From the NCBI GenBank assembly GCA_902629075.1, contig CACOPK010000001.1, forward strand, positions 115,771 through 179,770: 64,000 bases of DNA. Reading direction: 5' to 3'. Positions within the stretch are counted from its first letter, which is position 1, and each line of letters opens with the position of its first letter. This DNA comes from an uncultured Pelagibacteraceae bacterium (GTDB taxonomy: Bacteria; Pseudomonadota; Alphaproteobacteria; Pelagibacterales; Pelagibacteraceae). The position numbers and the translations under genes are program-made. Positions 19,453-29,938 of this stretch are shown here, in pieces. The notes below the pieces were generated by a model, which saw only the letters and a list, made by a program, of their open reading frames with translations, was not told where the DNA came from and ran no database searches.

Positions 19453-20987
19453 TGTTTAGTTACTTTTTAAAAAATCTTTCAATATTAAGAAAATTTCTAT
19501 TTATTAACTTTTTAATATTTATAATAATTGGCCTTATAACAATTTTGTATTTAAATAGCGTTCAGCCCAATCTAATAAAAGCAAAACAATCAAAACACAT
19601 TGAAATTTTAAATAACACAATTGGACATTTTAATAGATTAAATATTGGATTTAACCAGGATGAAATAAGAAATTTTTTATTTTCAACAAGATTTTTATTT
19701 CAAAACTTAGATAGGGTTACAATTTTTGATAATGAATATAATTTAATAGGGGATACAGATACATTAGATTTAGATCCACGATCTTTTGGACAAAGCTCAG
19801 AAATAATTCAGCTGGATAATCTAAATGAAAAATCAATTGAAAATGAAAACAATTTTTCTGAAAAAAATGAAACAAAAGTTTATACTTTAAATAAACGAGT
19901 CGAAAATTATGCTTTATCAAATGAAATTGGCAAACCCTTCACTTTTGTTGAAGAAAATTATAATCAATTTATATTGATAACTTTGAAAAATGTTTCAAAA
20001 GATAATGGAAATATTGGATACATAGCAATAAGTGAAAATTCTCTTGATATAAAGGCTGCAATTGAAGAAAGAAAAAATTTTATACTTAGAACTGCAATAT
20101 TAGTAGCGATTGTAATTTTAATATTTTCAATAGTTCTTAATAGATATTTTCTTAAACCAATTAAAAATTTAGTTGATTATACAAAAATAATAAAATCAAA
20201 AAGTCAAAAAGCAACAAAGATAGAACAAATTAAAAATAGAAATGATGAACTTGGAGTTTTATCAAAATCTTTAGATGAAATGACAAAAGAATTAAATAAT
20301 AGAATTAAAGCAACTGAAAACTTTTCAACTGACCTAGTACATGAAATAAGAAATCCTCTTGCATCTCTTAAAAGTGCTTCAGAAATTATTTCAGATACGG
20401 ATGATAAAGAAAAGCAAGAAAAACTACTTAAAATTATGACACATGATGTATCTAGGATAGATAGATTAATTACCGACTATTCCCAAATGTTAAAAGATGA
20501 GTCAGCAATATCTTCAGAGCAAATGGAGGATTTGAATTTAAAACCAATAATAGAATCTGTTGTAGATGATTTTAATAATATTTTTAATGAGAAAAAAAAT
20601 GTAAATATTAAATTTAATACATCTGGTTCAAAAAAGTATCTTATCAAAGGAATAAGTAATAGAATTGAGCAAATAATTGCAAATTTGTTAGATAACTCTG
20701 TTTCATTTAGTAAAAATGGATCGATGATTAACGTCGACTTGAATGAAAACAATAAATCAATAATTTTAAAAGTCTCCGATGATGGTGAAGGCTTTAAGGA
20801 ATCAGATATTAAAAAAGTTTTTGATAGATTTTATAGTAATAGACCAGATAATTTTGGTGAACATTCTGGACTAGGTCTTAATATTGTTAAAAATCTTGTA
20901 CAAATACATAAAGGTGAAATACATGCATCAAATAGTCCTAAGGGTGGAGCTATAATTGAAATTAAATTTCCAAAAAACTATAACTAA
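19449..20987 (+). CDS. chvG: ChvG-like sensor histidine kinase
   Basis: Two TM segments, HAMP, H-box DLVHEIRNPLASLKSA, G-boxes DDGEGF and HSGLGLNIVK; overlaps chvI. Confidence 0.88.
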   Translation: MMFSYFLKNLSILRKFLFINFLIFIIIGLITILYLNSVQPNLIKAKQSKHIEILNNTIGHFNRLNIGFNQDEIRNFLFSTRFLFQNLDRVTIFDNEYNLIGDTDTLDLDPRSFGQSSEIIQLDNLNEKSIENENNFSEKNETKVYTLNKRVENYALSNEIGKPFTFVEENYNQFILITLKNVSKDNGNIGYIAISENSLDIKAAIEERKNFILRTAILVAIVILIFSIVLNRYFLKPIKNLVDYTKIIKSKSQKATKIEQIKNRNDELGVLSKSLDEMTKELNNRIKATENFSTDLVHEIRNPLASLKSASEIISDTDDKEKQEKLLKIMTHDVSRIDRLITDYSQMLKDESAISSEQMEDLNLKPIIESVVDDFNNIFNEKKNVNIKFNTSGSKKYLIKGISNRIEQIIANLLDNSVSFSKNGSMINVDLNENNKSIILKVSDDGEGFKESDIKKVFDRFYSNRPDNFGEHSGLGLNIVKNLVQIHKGEIHASNSPKGGAIIEIKFPKNYN

Positions 20988-21026
20988 AAGTTGATAATTT
21001 AAATTAAAGCTGATAAATCCGGCAAC

Positions 21027-22313
21027 ATGAAAGATTTTAAAGTAAAAGATATAAACGAAGCAGAATTTGGTAGAAAGGAAATTTCTATTGCAGAAACTGA
21101 AATGCCAGGATTAATGGCATTGAGAAAAGAATATAGAGGAAAAAAACCCCTTAAAGGAGCAAAAATTGTAGGTTGTCTTCATATGACTATTCAGACAGCC
21201 GTTTTAATTGAGACCTTAGTTGAATTAGGAGCAGAAGTAAGATGGTCATCTTGCAATATTTTTTCAACTCAAGATCATGCTGCGGCAGCAATTGCAAAAG
21301 CAGGAATACCAGTTTTTGCATGGAAAGGAGAAACTGAAGAAGAGTACTGGTGGTGTGTAAGACAAACAATTGAAGGCAATAAAGATTGGAAACCCAACAT
21401 GATACTGGATGATGGGGGCGATCTAACTGCACTAATGCATAAAGATTATAAAAATTTATTAAAAGACGTTAAAGGCTTATCTGAGGAAACTACAACAGGA
21501 GTTTTGGCACTTAAAAAAATGGAGATTGAAGGAAAATTATTAGTCCCAGCAATTAATGTAAACGACTCTGTAACTAAATCTAAATTTGACAATTTGTATG
21601 GTTGTAGAGAAAGCTTGGTTGATGGAATAAAAAGAGCAACAGACGTTATGATGTCAGGTAAAGTTGCAATCGTTGCGGGTTTTGGAGATGTTGGCAAAGG
21701 TAGCGCAGCTTCTTTAAGGCAATCTGGCGCTAGGGTTATGATAACAGAAACAGATCCCATTTGTGCCTTGCAGGCAGCAATGGAAGGTTATGAAGTAGTC
21801 ACTATGGACGATATGATAGGACAAGCAGATATTGTTGTAACTGCAACTGGAAATAAAGATATTGTAACAGCAGACCATATGAGAGAGATGAAAGATAGAG
21901 CAATTTTATGTAATATAGGTCATTTTGATAATGAAATACAAGTCGAAGCATTAAAAAACTATAAATGGGATGAGATTAAACCCCAAGTTCATGAGATAAC
22001 TTTGCCAAGTAAAAAAAGAATAATTTTATTAGCAGAGGGCAGGCTGGTGAATCTAGGATGCGCTACGGGCCATCCTAGTTTTGTTATGAGCGCTTCATTT
22101 ACAAATCAAACAATTGCACAAATTGAATTGTGGAATAATTCTGACAAATATAAAAATAAAGTGTATGTTTTACCAAAAAAACTTGATGAAAAAGTTGCAA
22201 TGCTTCATCTTGAAAAAGTTGGAGCTAAACTAACAAAGCTTTCAAAAGATCAGGCAGAGTATATAGGTGTATCAGAACAAGGACCATACAAACCAGAGGC
22301 ATATCGTTACTAA
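21027..22313 (+). CDS. ahcY: Adenosylhomocysteinase
   Basis: [29 protein letters not shown]-terminal YKPEAYRY. Confidence 0.97.
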   Translation: MKDFKVKDINEAEFGRKEISIAETEMPGLMALRKEYRGKKPLKGAKIVGCLHMTIQTAVLIETLVELGAEVRWSSCNIFSTQDHAAAAIAKAGIPVFAWKGETEEEYWWCVRQTIEGNKDWKPNMILDDGGDLTALMHKDYKNLLKDVKGLSEETTTGVLALKKMEIEGKLLVPAINVNDSVTKSKFDNLYGCRESLVDGIKRATDVMMSGKVAIVAGFGDVGKGSAASLRQSGARVMITETDPICALQAAMEGYEVVTMDDMIGQADIVVTATGNKDIVTADHMREMKDRAILCNIGHFDNEIQVEALKNYKWDEIKPQVHEITLPSKKRIILLAEGRLVNLGCATGHPSFVMSASFTNQTIAQIELWNNSDKYKNKVYVLPKKLDEKVAMLHLEKVGAKLTKLSKDQAEYIGVSEQGPYKPEAYRY

Positions 22314-22770
22314 AAGTAATAATATTGACATTTCCACCCAAAAAATTTTATTTGAAGTAGTAAATAAAATTTCAAAATATATTAAAGAGGGCGATACTCT
22401 TCTTTTATATGGTGAAATTGGTGTTGGAAAAACCACATTTACAAGGCTTTTAATTAACCAAATGCAATCTGAAAACAAAATTAATACAACAGAAGTATTA
22501 AGTCCTACATTTAATATTCTAAATGAATACCAAATTAATAATTTAAATGTAAAACACTACGATCTATATAGAATTAAACAAAAAGAAGAGCTGGATAACC
22601 TCGGTATTTTTGAAGAAAAAGATGCTATAACCATAATTGAATGGCCAGAAATACTAAATTCATACAACATTAAATATATAAAATTTGAGTTTTCATATTG
22701 CGAAGGATTCAAAAGTAGAAATTTGATAATTTCTACAAATTATAAAAATAAAATGATTGATGAATTTTAA
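22267..22770 (+). CDS. tsaE: tRNA threonylcarbamoyladenosine biosynthesis ATPase TsaE
   Basis: Walker [29 protein letters not shown]. Exact start uncertain because of overlap with ahcY. Confidence 0.9.
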   Translation: MYQNKDHTNQRHIVTKSNNIDISTQKILFEVVNKISKYIKEGDTLLLYGEIGVGKTTFTRLLINQMQSENKINTTEVLSPTFNILNEYQINNLNVKHYDLYRIKQKEELDNLGIFEEKDAITIIEWPEILNSYNIKYIKFEFSYCEGFKSRNLIISTNYKNKMIDEF

Positions 22771-23710
22771 TAAATTTAAATTATTAGCCGGAGATGCCTC
22801 ATTTAGAAAGTTTTATAGATCAACAAATGGTTCAGTAATTGTTTTTTCAAAAAAAAATAAATATTCAAATTTACTTATTTACGAAGCAATCAATAAGTGT
22901 CTTAATAAAAATGGTATTAATGCTCCAAAATTGAAAAAAAATTTTTATAACAAAAATTATATTGAGATAGAGGATCTAGGAGATAATTCGATTTTAAAAT
23001 TATTAAAAAAAAAAGCATATAAAAATAAAATATATTTCAATATAATTAAAATCCTTAAAATACTTCAAAAAATTCAAACAAACAAAATAATAACTCTTAA
23101 AAAAAAAAATTATAAAATACCTAAATATACCAAATTTAAATTATTAGAGGAGTCGAACCTTTTTTTAGAATGGTATTTGCCATTTATTATTAAAAAATCA
23201 AAAATAAAAAAAGCAAAAAAAGAGATCAAAAATACTTTTGATGACATTTATAAAAATTTGAAATTAAATCAAAAAGTATTTGTTCATAGAGACTTTCATA
23301 TTTCAAATATGATGTACTATAAAAAAAAAATATATTTAATCGACAGTCAAGATGCAGTTTATGGAAACATAGCTTATGATTTAGCCTCCTTAATTGATGA
23401 TGTAAGATTAAAAACATCTAAAGAATTAAAAAATAGGATATTTAACATGTTTGTAAAATTAAATTATTCAATAGATAAAAATAAACTTAGAAATGATTTT
23501 GAAATTTTATCAGTGTTAAGAAATCTTAAAATTATAGGAATATTTACCAGATTAGCTATACGTGATAGAAAAAAAAATTACATGAAGATGATACCTTATG
23601 CCTGGAAAATGATTGAACATAGAATGTCAGAAAATTTTCTTTTTAAAGATTTAGAAATGAAATTAAATAAATATTTTAGTAAAAAAGTAAGGTCAAAAAA
23701 ATGGAAATAA
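22757..23710 (+). CDS. amgK: AmgK-like sugar kinase (aminoglycoside phosphotransferase fold)
   Basis: GDASFRKFYR, VHRDFHISNMM, LIDSQDAVYGNIAYDLASL; lies between tsaE and murU. Confidence 0.82.
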   Translation: MMNFNKFKLLAGDASFRKFYRSTNGSVIVFSKKNKYSNLLIYEAINKCLNKNGINAPKLKKNFYNKNYIEIEDLGDNSILKLLKKKAYKNKIYFNIIKILKILQKIQTNKIITLKKKNYKIPKYTKFKLLEESNLFLEWYLPFIIKKSKIKKAKKEIKNTFDDIYKNLKLNQKVFVHRDFHISNMMYYKKKIYLIDSQDAVYGNIAYDLASLIDDVRLKTSKELKNRIFNMFVKLNYSIDKNKLRNDFEILSVLRNLKIIGIFTRLAIRDRKKNYMKMIPYAWKMIEHRMSENFLFKDLEMKLNKYFSKKVRSKKWK

Positions 23711-24384
23711 ATACAGCTTTAATCTTGTGTGCAGGTTACGGAAAAAGATTAAACCCAATCACATTAAATAAACCAAAACCTCTTATTGAAATAAACAAAA
23801 CTACACTTCTTCAAAATACTTTGAACTTAGTTAATTCCCTTGGTGTTAAAAATATTTTAATTAATTCATTTTATTTAAGTGATCAAATTGAAAATTATGT
23901 TGCTAGCTATAATTTAAATTTAAAGGTTATTAAGGATGGAGTTGAAATTTTAGATACAGGAGGTGGTATTTTAAATTTAATAGATAACTCGAATACAAAT
24001 GATTTTTTAGTTTTTAACCCTGATACAATTTGGAACGAAAGTTATATTACTGAAATAAAAAAAATGGAAAAATTTTATTTTGAAAAAAAAATAAAAAATA
24101 TCCTGCTAGTTGTAGAAAAATTAAAGAGTTTTGATAAAAGAATGAAAGGCGACTTTTCCTTTGAGAATAATATCTTAAATAAATTATCTAACAAGAACTA
24201 TATATTTACAGGTTGTCAAATTATAAACAAAAGTGTTTTTAAAAATTATAAAATAGTAGCGTTTTCTATGAATAAAATATGGGAAGACTTGATTTTAGAA
24301 CAAAAACTTTACGGATTTGAAAGTGAGGTAAAATTTACTCACTTAACTGATTTAGAAATTTATAAAAAACTAACTAAAATTTAA
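23701..24384 (+). CDS. murU: MurU-like nucleotidyltransferase
   Basis: ALILCAGYGKRLNPITLNKPKPLIEI NTP-transferase motif; next to amgK. Confidence 0.82.
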   Translation: MEINTALILCAGYGKRLNPITLNKPKPLIEINKTTLLQNTLNLVNSLGVKNILINSFYLSDQIENYVASYNLNLKVIKDGVEILDTGGGILNLIDNSNTNDFLVFNPDTIWNESYITEIKKMEKFYFEKKIKNILLVVEKLKSFDKRMKGDFSFENNILNKLSNKNYIFTGCQIINKSVFKNYKIVAFSMNKIWEDLILEQKLYGFESEVKFTHLTDLEIYKKLTKI

Positions 24385-25084
24385 TTAAATCTTTAGCTCT
24401 AGAAGAATCTAGGTATTTTGCCTCTTTAACTTCGAAATTATCAAAAGTAAGTAAAAGTGGATTTCCAGTTGGAATTTCCAGTTTTGAAATATTCTCATTA
24501 TCAAGCTTAAATAAATACTTGCATAATGCCCTTATAGAATTCCCGTGTGCAGCAATTAAAATATTTTTATCTAAATTTTCTTTGATGTTATCTAAATAAT
24601 ACTTAATAACTCTTTCATAAGTATCCTTTAACGACTCTGTATCAGGTAATTTTTCTCTTGGGATATCGTTATACGTTTCAATATTAACAGGATGATATGG
24701 GTTATTTTTATTTAGTGGTTCAGGAGGCACATCCCAAGATCTTCTAAATTCAAAAATTTTGTCCTCTCCAAATTTTTTTTTCATTTCATCTTTATTTAAT
24801 CCTGTAAGTTTACCATAATGTCTTTCATTGAGCTCCCAAGCCTTGAAAATTTTTTTATTTTTTACTCTTATAGTGTTTAATATGAGCTTCAGTGTATCAA
24901 GAGCTCTTTTTTGGTATGATGAATAAAAAAAATTTATTTCAATATTTAAATCTTTAATTAATTCACCAGCTTTACATGCTTCTAATTTACCTTCAGCTGT
25001 TAAATCAACATCTACCCATCCAGTAAATCTATTTTGTAAATTCCACTCACTTTGTCCATGTCTGACTAATATTAAATGACTCAT
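24374..25084 (-). CDS. gpmA: 2,3-bisphosphoglycerate-dependent phosphoglycerate mutase
   Basis: LVRHGQSEWNLQNRFTGWVDVDLT, ERHYGKLTGLNK, AAHGNSIRAL. Confidence 0.94.
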   Translation of the reverse strand: MSHLILVRHGQSEWNLQNRFTGWVDVDLTAEGKLEACKAGELIKDLNIEINFFYSSYQKRALDTLKLILNTIRVKNKKIFKAWELNERHYGKLTGLNKDEMKKKFGEDKIFEFRRSWDVPPEPLNKNNPYHPVNIETYNDIPREKLPDTESLKDTYERVIKYYLDNIKENLDKNILIAAHGNSIRALCKYLFKLDNENISKLEIPTGNPLLLTFDNFEVKEAKYLDSSRAKDLIKF

Positions 25085-25110
25085 TGATAATTTTTATTTA
25101 TAAGATTTAT

Positions 25111-25479
25111 ATGAAAATAACAAAAATTTTTTTTCATATAATAAACTTAATATTTCTATTATTTTACCTTTATCCAGGAAGTATATTAGGTTTTTTGGTA
25201 TATGGTAATTTAGGTAAACAACCACAAGTTACCCCAGATTTTTATTTTTCTTCAAATCACGTGTATGCCTTCATGTTATTAAGCTTATTTGGCATGATTT
25301 GTCATATTAATAAAAAAAAAATTATTTTTTATTTTATATTTATATCAATTTTTTTGGAACTAACTCATCTAATTGTACCAAACAGATCATTCCAATTTGG
25401 TGACTTATTTGGTAATATTCTTGGTGTACTAATATCAATTTTGATAATAAAAATTTATGATTATTTGGAGAAAAAATGA
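25111..25479 (+). CDS. VanZ-like small membrane protein
   Basis: Hydrophobic helices and LTHLIVPNRSFQFGDLFGNILGVL. Start trimmed to MKITKIFF. Confidence 0.6.
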   Translation: MKITKIFFHIINLIFLLFYLYPGSILGFLVYGNLGKQPQVTPDFYFSSNHVYAFMLLSLFGMICHINKKKIIFYFIFISIFLELTHLIVPNRSFQFGDLFGNILGVLISILIIKIYDYLEKK

Positions 25480-25784
25480 GTTCATTTGATGAAAGAGAAA
25501 AAGGTTTTGAAAAAAAATTTGCACATGATGAAGAAATACAATTTAAAATTAGTGCTAGAAAAAATAAATATTTAGGGGAATGGGCATCAAAAATCCTTGG
25601 TTACAATGATGAAAAAGAAAAAAATTATATTCAATCTGTTATAAAAGCTGATTTTGCAGAAGCTGGTGATGATGATGTTTTTAGAAAATTAAAAAGTGAT
25701 TTAAAGGATCACAATATTTCAGACGAAGAGATTAGAAAAAAAATGGATGAGCTTAATGAAAAAGCTAAGTCTGAGTTTAAATAG
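25476..25784 (+). CDS. DUF1476 / ATPase inhibitor subunit zeta
   Basis: SSFDEREKGFEKKFAHDEEIQFKISARKNKYLGEWA is the family signature. Confidence 0.88.
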   Translation: MSSFDEREKGFEKKFAHDEEIQFKISARKNKYLGEWASKILGYNDEKEKNYIQSVIKADFAEAGDDDVFRKLKSDLKDHNISDEEIRKKMDELNEKAKSEFK

Positions 25785-26220
25785 CATTCTAATTATATAT
25801 TTTTTTATTCTATCTTCTGCTTTGGGTTCAGAAAAAAATGTTGCCATAGGTAAGGCTAGCATAATCGATGGTGATACAATTATAATTAAGGGAGAAAAAA
25901 TACGTTTTGCTGGTATTGATACACCTGAAAGAAATAAACCTGGTCATAACTATTCAAAAATTCAACTAAAAAAAAAAATTGGCAAAAATATTGTTGTATG
26001 CATAAGAGAGCCAAAATTAGATCCTTGGGGGAGGACAGTTGCTGAATGTTTTATTGGATATGAAAGTATTTCATCATATATGGTAAAAAATGGTTATGCA
26101 TGTGATTATGTAAAGTATTCAAAAAAAAAATATGCTAAAGAACAAAAATATGCCAAAACAAAAAAATTAGGAATCTGGAATATGAATTTTGAACCATCAT
26201 GGGAAAAAAAATGTGGATAG
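25747..26220 (+). CDS. Thermonuclease-like (SNase family) protein with signal peptide
   Basis: IIDGDTIIIKGEKIRFAGIDTPE...DPWGRTVAECF. Confidence 0.85.
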   Translation: MSLMKKLSLSLNSILIIYFFILSSALGSEKNVAIGKASIIDGDTIIIKGEKIRFAGIDTPERNKPGHNYSKIQLKKKIGKNIVVCIREPKLDPWGRTVAECFIGYESISSYMVKNGYACDYVKYSKKKYAKEQKYAKTKKLGIWNMNFEPSWEKKCG

Positions 26221-26224
26221 GATA

Positions 26225-26815
26225 GTGAAAAATAAGTTTTTATTTATTTTACTATTTTTTTTAGTTTCATGTTCATCTATTCCAAAAAATACATCAGATG
26301 GTTGTTCTATATTTTCAGAGAGATATCTTTGGTACAAGCATGCAAAAAAAACTGAGAAAAAATGGGGAACACCTATTAGCTTACAATTGGGTATAATCAA
26401 AATGGAATCTGATTTTGATTGGTTGGCGAAACCACCACGACATAAACTTTTTAAAGTTATTCCATATAAAAGGAAGTCTAGTTCTTTGGGTTATTCCCAA
26501 GCAGTAAAAGGAACATGGGAACAGTATAAAAATGAAACTAATAATCCTTTAGCTACCAGAGTGAGATTTAAGGATAGTGTTGATTTTATTGGTTGGTATA
26601 CAAACAAAACTGAAAAAATATTAAAGATTTCTAAAAAAGACTCCTTTAGACAATATATTGCTTATCATGAGGGATGGGGAAATTATAAAAATTATAAAAA
26701 AAATTCAAAAGTAATTTCTTTAGCAAAAAGAGTAGAGCAACAAACAAATAAATATAGAAAACAACTTTCTGACTGTGAAAAAAAATTAAACAGGAATAGG
26801 TATATTATTTTTTAA
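26225..26815 (+). CDS. Lipoprotein with lytic transglycosylase (SLT)-like domain; probable GTG start
   Basis: From GTG 26225: (M)KNKFLFILLFFLVSCSS is a lipoprotein signal/lipobox; QLGIIKMESDF and SSLGYSQAVKGTWEQY resemble SLT motifs. Confidence 0.7.
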   Translation: MKNKFLFILLFFLVSCSSIPKNTSDGCSIFSERYLWYKHAKKTEKKWGTPISLQLGIIKMESDFDWLAKPPRHKLFKVIPYKRKSSSLGYSQAVKGTWEQYKNETNNPLATRVRFKDSVDFIGWYTNKTEKILKISKKDSFRQYIAYHEGWGNYKNYKKNSKVISLAKRVEQQTNKYRKQLSDCEKKLNRNRYIIF

Positions 26816-29800
26816 TGAAGTTCTTTTTTAAGTTCAATATCAACAGCGTCAATTCTTTTAGTATTTTTAGCTAAAGCAAGGTACATTGTTGGAGTAACAT
26901 AAAGAGTGAAAAATGTAGAAATAATCATACCTCCAAGAATTGTTGATCCTACAGCTAACCTAGACCCTTCTCCTGCACCAGGTCCAAAATTACCAATTAC
27001 AAGAGGTAACATAGCGATCATTGTACTTAAAGATGTCATTATAATTGGTCGAAACCTAATGTTGCACGCCTCTTTAATTGCAATTTCGATATTTTTGCCA
27101 GTGGTTCTAATTTGATTTGCATAATCAACAATTAAAATACTGTTTTTTGTCGATATACCGATCAAAATAATCAATGCTATTTGAGAAAATATATTTATTG
27201 AACTGTTTAAAAATAAAATAAATATTAAACCACCCAATATTGCTAGTGGAACCGTCAATACAATAATGAATGGATGTACAAAGGAATTAAACGTTGCTGC
27301 CATTACTAAATAAGCAGTTAATAATGCTAAAGCAAAAATGATAAATAGTTCATTGCTAGTTTCTTTAACCTCTTCAGATTTTCCTTTCCAGGTAATTTGA
27401 TTTTGGGGAGCAACTTCTGCCATTGTTTTTTCCAAATATTTTATTGCTTCATGCAGAGAATAATTTTCAGATATATTTGCCGAAATAGTCACTGCTCTTT
27501 GTCGATTATATCTAGCAAGCTCTTTTGCCGCTCCCTCCTCTTTAAATTCAACTAAATTCACTAATGAAACTAATTTGCCATTAGTTTCCGACCTTACAAA
27601 TATTTTAGATATTCCCTCTTTGTTTCTTCTATCAGATAAATATTGCTGAAGTATAATTGGGTACTCTTTTCCAAGTTTATTAAAAGTTGTAACCTTTTTT
27701 CCCCCATATAAAGTTTCTAGAGTTCTACCAATTGATTCTGCAGAAACTCCTAGATCTTTAGCTTTATTTTTATTTATTAAAAGTTTTACCTCAGGTTTAT
27801 TTCTTGAGTAGTCAGACTCAATTCTTGATAAGTTTGAATTTCTTCTTAGTTTTCCAATCACCTCTTTTTGTATTTTTTCAAGTTCTTCATAAGTAGTTCC
27901 GTAAATAACCATTTGAACTGGCTTGTTATAACTTGAAACTCTGATCGACTGTGGAGAAATTGGAAATGCTACTGCTTGTGGTACAGTAACTATTTTTCCA
28001 ATTGCTTGTCTCATTACAGTTTGAGAATCTTGATTCCTATTTTTCCAATGATCTAAAAGTGCAATAATTATGAAGCTATTATAAGAATTTGCAGAACTAC
28101 CAAAACCGGGAACACGCATTATAAATCTCTGGTAGGGACTATCTTCCGCTTGGAGAAGTGGAATTAATCTTTGCTCAATTATTTGAGCTTTTTCCTCCGT
28201 ATACTCAAAAGAACTTCCTTCATCTGTAAATCCAATAATTAAATACGCCCCCCTATCTTCCAGTGGAAGTAATTCCTTTTTTGAAAAATTAAAAAGTAAA
28301 ACTGATGAAATAACAACAAATAATATAAAAAAAGTTACGGTTTTAGTTTTATTTAAAGAGACGGATAACGTCTCTTGATAGAATTTTGAAAAGCTCAAAA
28401 ATAAATTCTCAAACTTTTTAATTATGAAATTTTTATGAGTTTTTTTTGTTAAGAATTTACTTCCTAGCATTGGAGAAAGTGTTAAAGCAACAAAAGAAGA
28501 TACTACTATTGAAAAAGAAAGAGCTATGGCTGTTTCTCTAAATAAGGTTCCAGAAATTCCTTCTATAAAAATTAACGGTAAAAATACTGCAATTAAAATT
28601 AAAGTTGTTGCGACAATTGCAAAGGTAATTTGTTTAGACCCTTTATAGGCCGCAACCAAAGGTGTTTCACCATTTTCTATTCTTCTATATATTGCATCTG
28701 TCATTATAACGGAGTCATCAGTAATAATTCCAATTGCAAGTATAAAACTTAAGAGAACAAATATATTTATAGATAGCCCAAATATATAAATTCCTAAAAA
28801 TGAGGCAATCAAACTTACGGGTAAAGCTATGGCAGGAACAATTACGGCTTTTAAATTACCTAAGAATAAATAAATAATTAATACTACTAAGACAAAAGCA
28901 ATCATAAGTGTTTTGTATACTTCATTAATTGCAGCCCCCACATAAGTTGCTCTATTGAATGCTATTTCAAGATCCAAACCATCTGGGAGAGATTTTTTAA
29001 CTTCCTTAATTTTTTTTTTGATTTCTTTTGAAAGCTCCACAGTAGATGCTCCACTTTTAGCATATATTCCAATACCAACTGTTTTTAAATTTAATTGGTC
29101 CTTCCTCTGAGCTTTAAATAAAGTTTTTTCTGATACTGGCCCAAATTCGATGTTTGCAACATCTGAGAGTATAATTGTACGTCTACTTGTTTTTTTTATC
29201 GGTAATTGTTCAATGGTCTCGATGCTATTGTAAGATTTATCTAAATTAAGAGTTAGATCAATATTATTTGCCTCTAAAGTACCTGCGGGAAGTCTAATAT
29301 TTTCTCCTCTTAAAGCTTTTTCTACCTCTTGAACAGTTAAGTCATTAGCTGCTAGTTTTACTGGATCTAACCAAACTCTGATACTTAATTCTCTTAGACC
29401 TCCTACTAAAATTCTTCCAACATTTTTAACGCTTGAAAATGTATCTACTAAATATCTATCAGCATAATCCCCCAGCTCTAAATCACTCCAAGTGGGAGAA
29501 GATAATGCAAGCCACATAGTTGTTGTAAATCCAGCAGCTCTTTTTAAAATTTGAGGTGGATCAGACTCACTTGGAAGATTATCCACAACTCTTGCTACTC
29601 TTTCTCTAATATCATTAGCAGCGTTATCTAGATCTATGCTTGTATCAAATTCTATATTTATTGTACTTCTTCCATTTTCAGATTTTGATTCTATGTTTTT
29701 AATTCCTTCAGCTCCCCCAATTACATCCTCAATTACTTGTGTTACTTCTTGATCAACTATAGGTGCAGCTGCTGATGAGTAATCTACTTGCACTTGCACT

Positions 29801-29934
29801 ACTGGAGGCTGAATACCAGCTGGTAATTCTCTAACAGGTAATTTCCAAAAAACAAAAATACCAAACGTAATAAGAATTAAAGACATTACCCAGGAAACAA
29901 CTGGTCTTCTTATACTTACATCAGTTATAAACAT
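26812..29934 (-). CDS. RND-family efflux permease (AcrB/MexF-like)
   Basis: 1040 aa; N-terminal RRPVVSWVMSL, repeated TM blocks, GIITDDSVIM. Confidence 0.93.
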   Translation of the reverse strand: MFITDVSIRRPVVSWVMSLILITFGIFVFWKLPVRELPAGIQPPVVQVQVDYSSAAAPIVDQEVTQVIEDVIGGAEGIKNIESKSENGRSTINIEFDTSIDLDNAANDIRERVARVVDNLPSESDPPQILKRAAGFTTTMWLALSSPTWSDLELGDYADRYLVDTFSSVKNVGRILVGGLRELSIRVWLDPVKLAANDLTVQEVEKALRGENIRLPAGTLEANNIDLTLNLDKSYNSIETIEQLPIKKTSRRTIILSDVANIEFGPVSEKTLFKAQRKDQLNLKTVGIGIYAKSGASTVELSKEIKKKIKEVKKSLPDGLDLEIAFNRATYVGAAINEVYKTLMIAFVLVVLIIYLFLGNLKAVIVPAIALPVSLIASFLGIYIFGLSINIFVLLSFILAIGIITDDSVIMTDAIYRRIENGETPLVAAYKGSKQITFAIVATTLILIAVFLPLIFIEGISGTLFRETAIALSFSIVVSSFVALTLSPMLGSKFLTKKTHKNFIIKKFENLFLSFSKFYQETLSVSLNKTKTVTFFILFVVISSVLLFNFSKKELLPLEDRGAYLIIGFTDEGSSFEYTEEKAQIIEQRLIPLLQAEDSPYQRFIMRVPGFGSSANSYNSFIIIALLDHWKNRNQDSQTVMRQAIGKIVTVPQAVAFPISPQSIRVSSYNKPVQMVIYGTTYEELEKIQKEVIGKLRRNSNLSRIESDYSRNKPEVKLLINKNKAKDLGVSAESIGRTLETLYGGKKVTTFNKLGKEYPIILQQYLSDRRNKEGISKIFVRSETNGKLVSLVNLVEFKEEGAAKELARYNRQRAVTISANISENYSLHEAIKYLEKTMAEVAPQNQITWKGKSEEVKETSNELFIIFALALLTAYLVMAATFNSFVHPFIIVLTVPLAILGGLIFILFLNSSINIFSQIALIILIGISTKNSILIVDYANQIRTTGKNIEIAIKEACNIRFRPIIMTSLSTMIAMLPLVIGNFGPGAGEGSRLAVGSTILGGMIISTFFTLYVTPTMYLALAKNTKRIDAVDIELKKELH

Positions 29935-29938
29935 TTGA

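Noticed and set aside
20988-21026. Possible SAM/SAH riboswitch upstream of ahcY
   Set aside because: Only 39 bp between chvG and ahcY; AGCTGATAAATCCGGCAAC does not form a recognisable SAM-II/SAM-V/SAH core.
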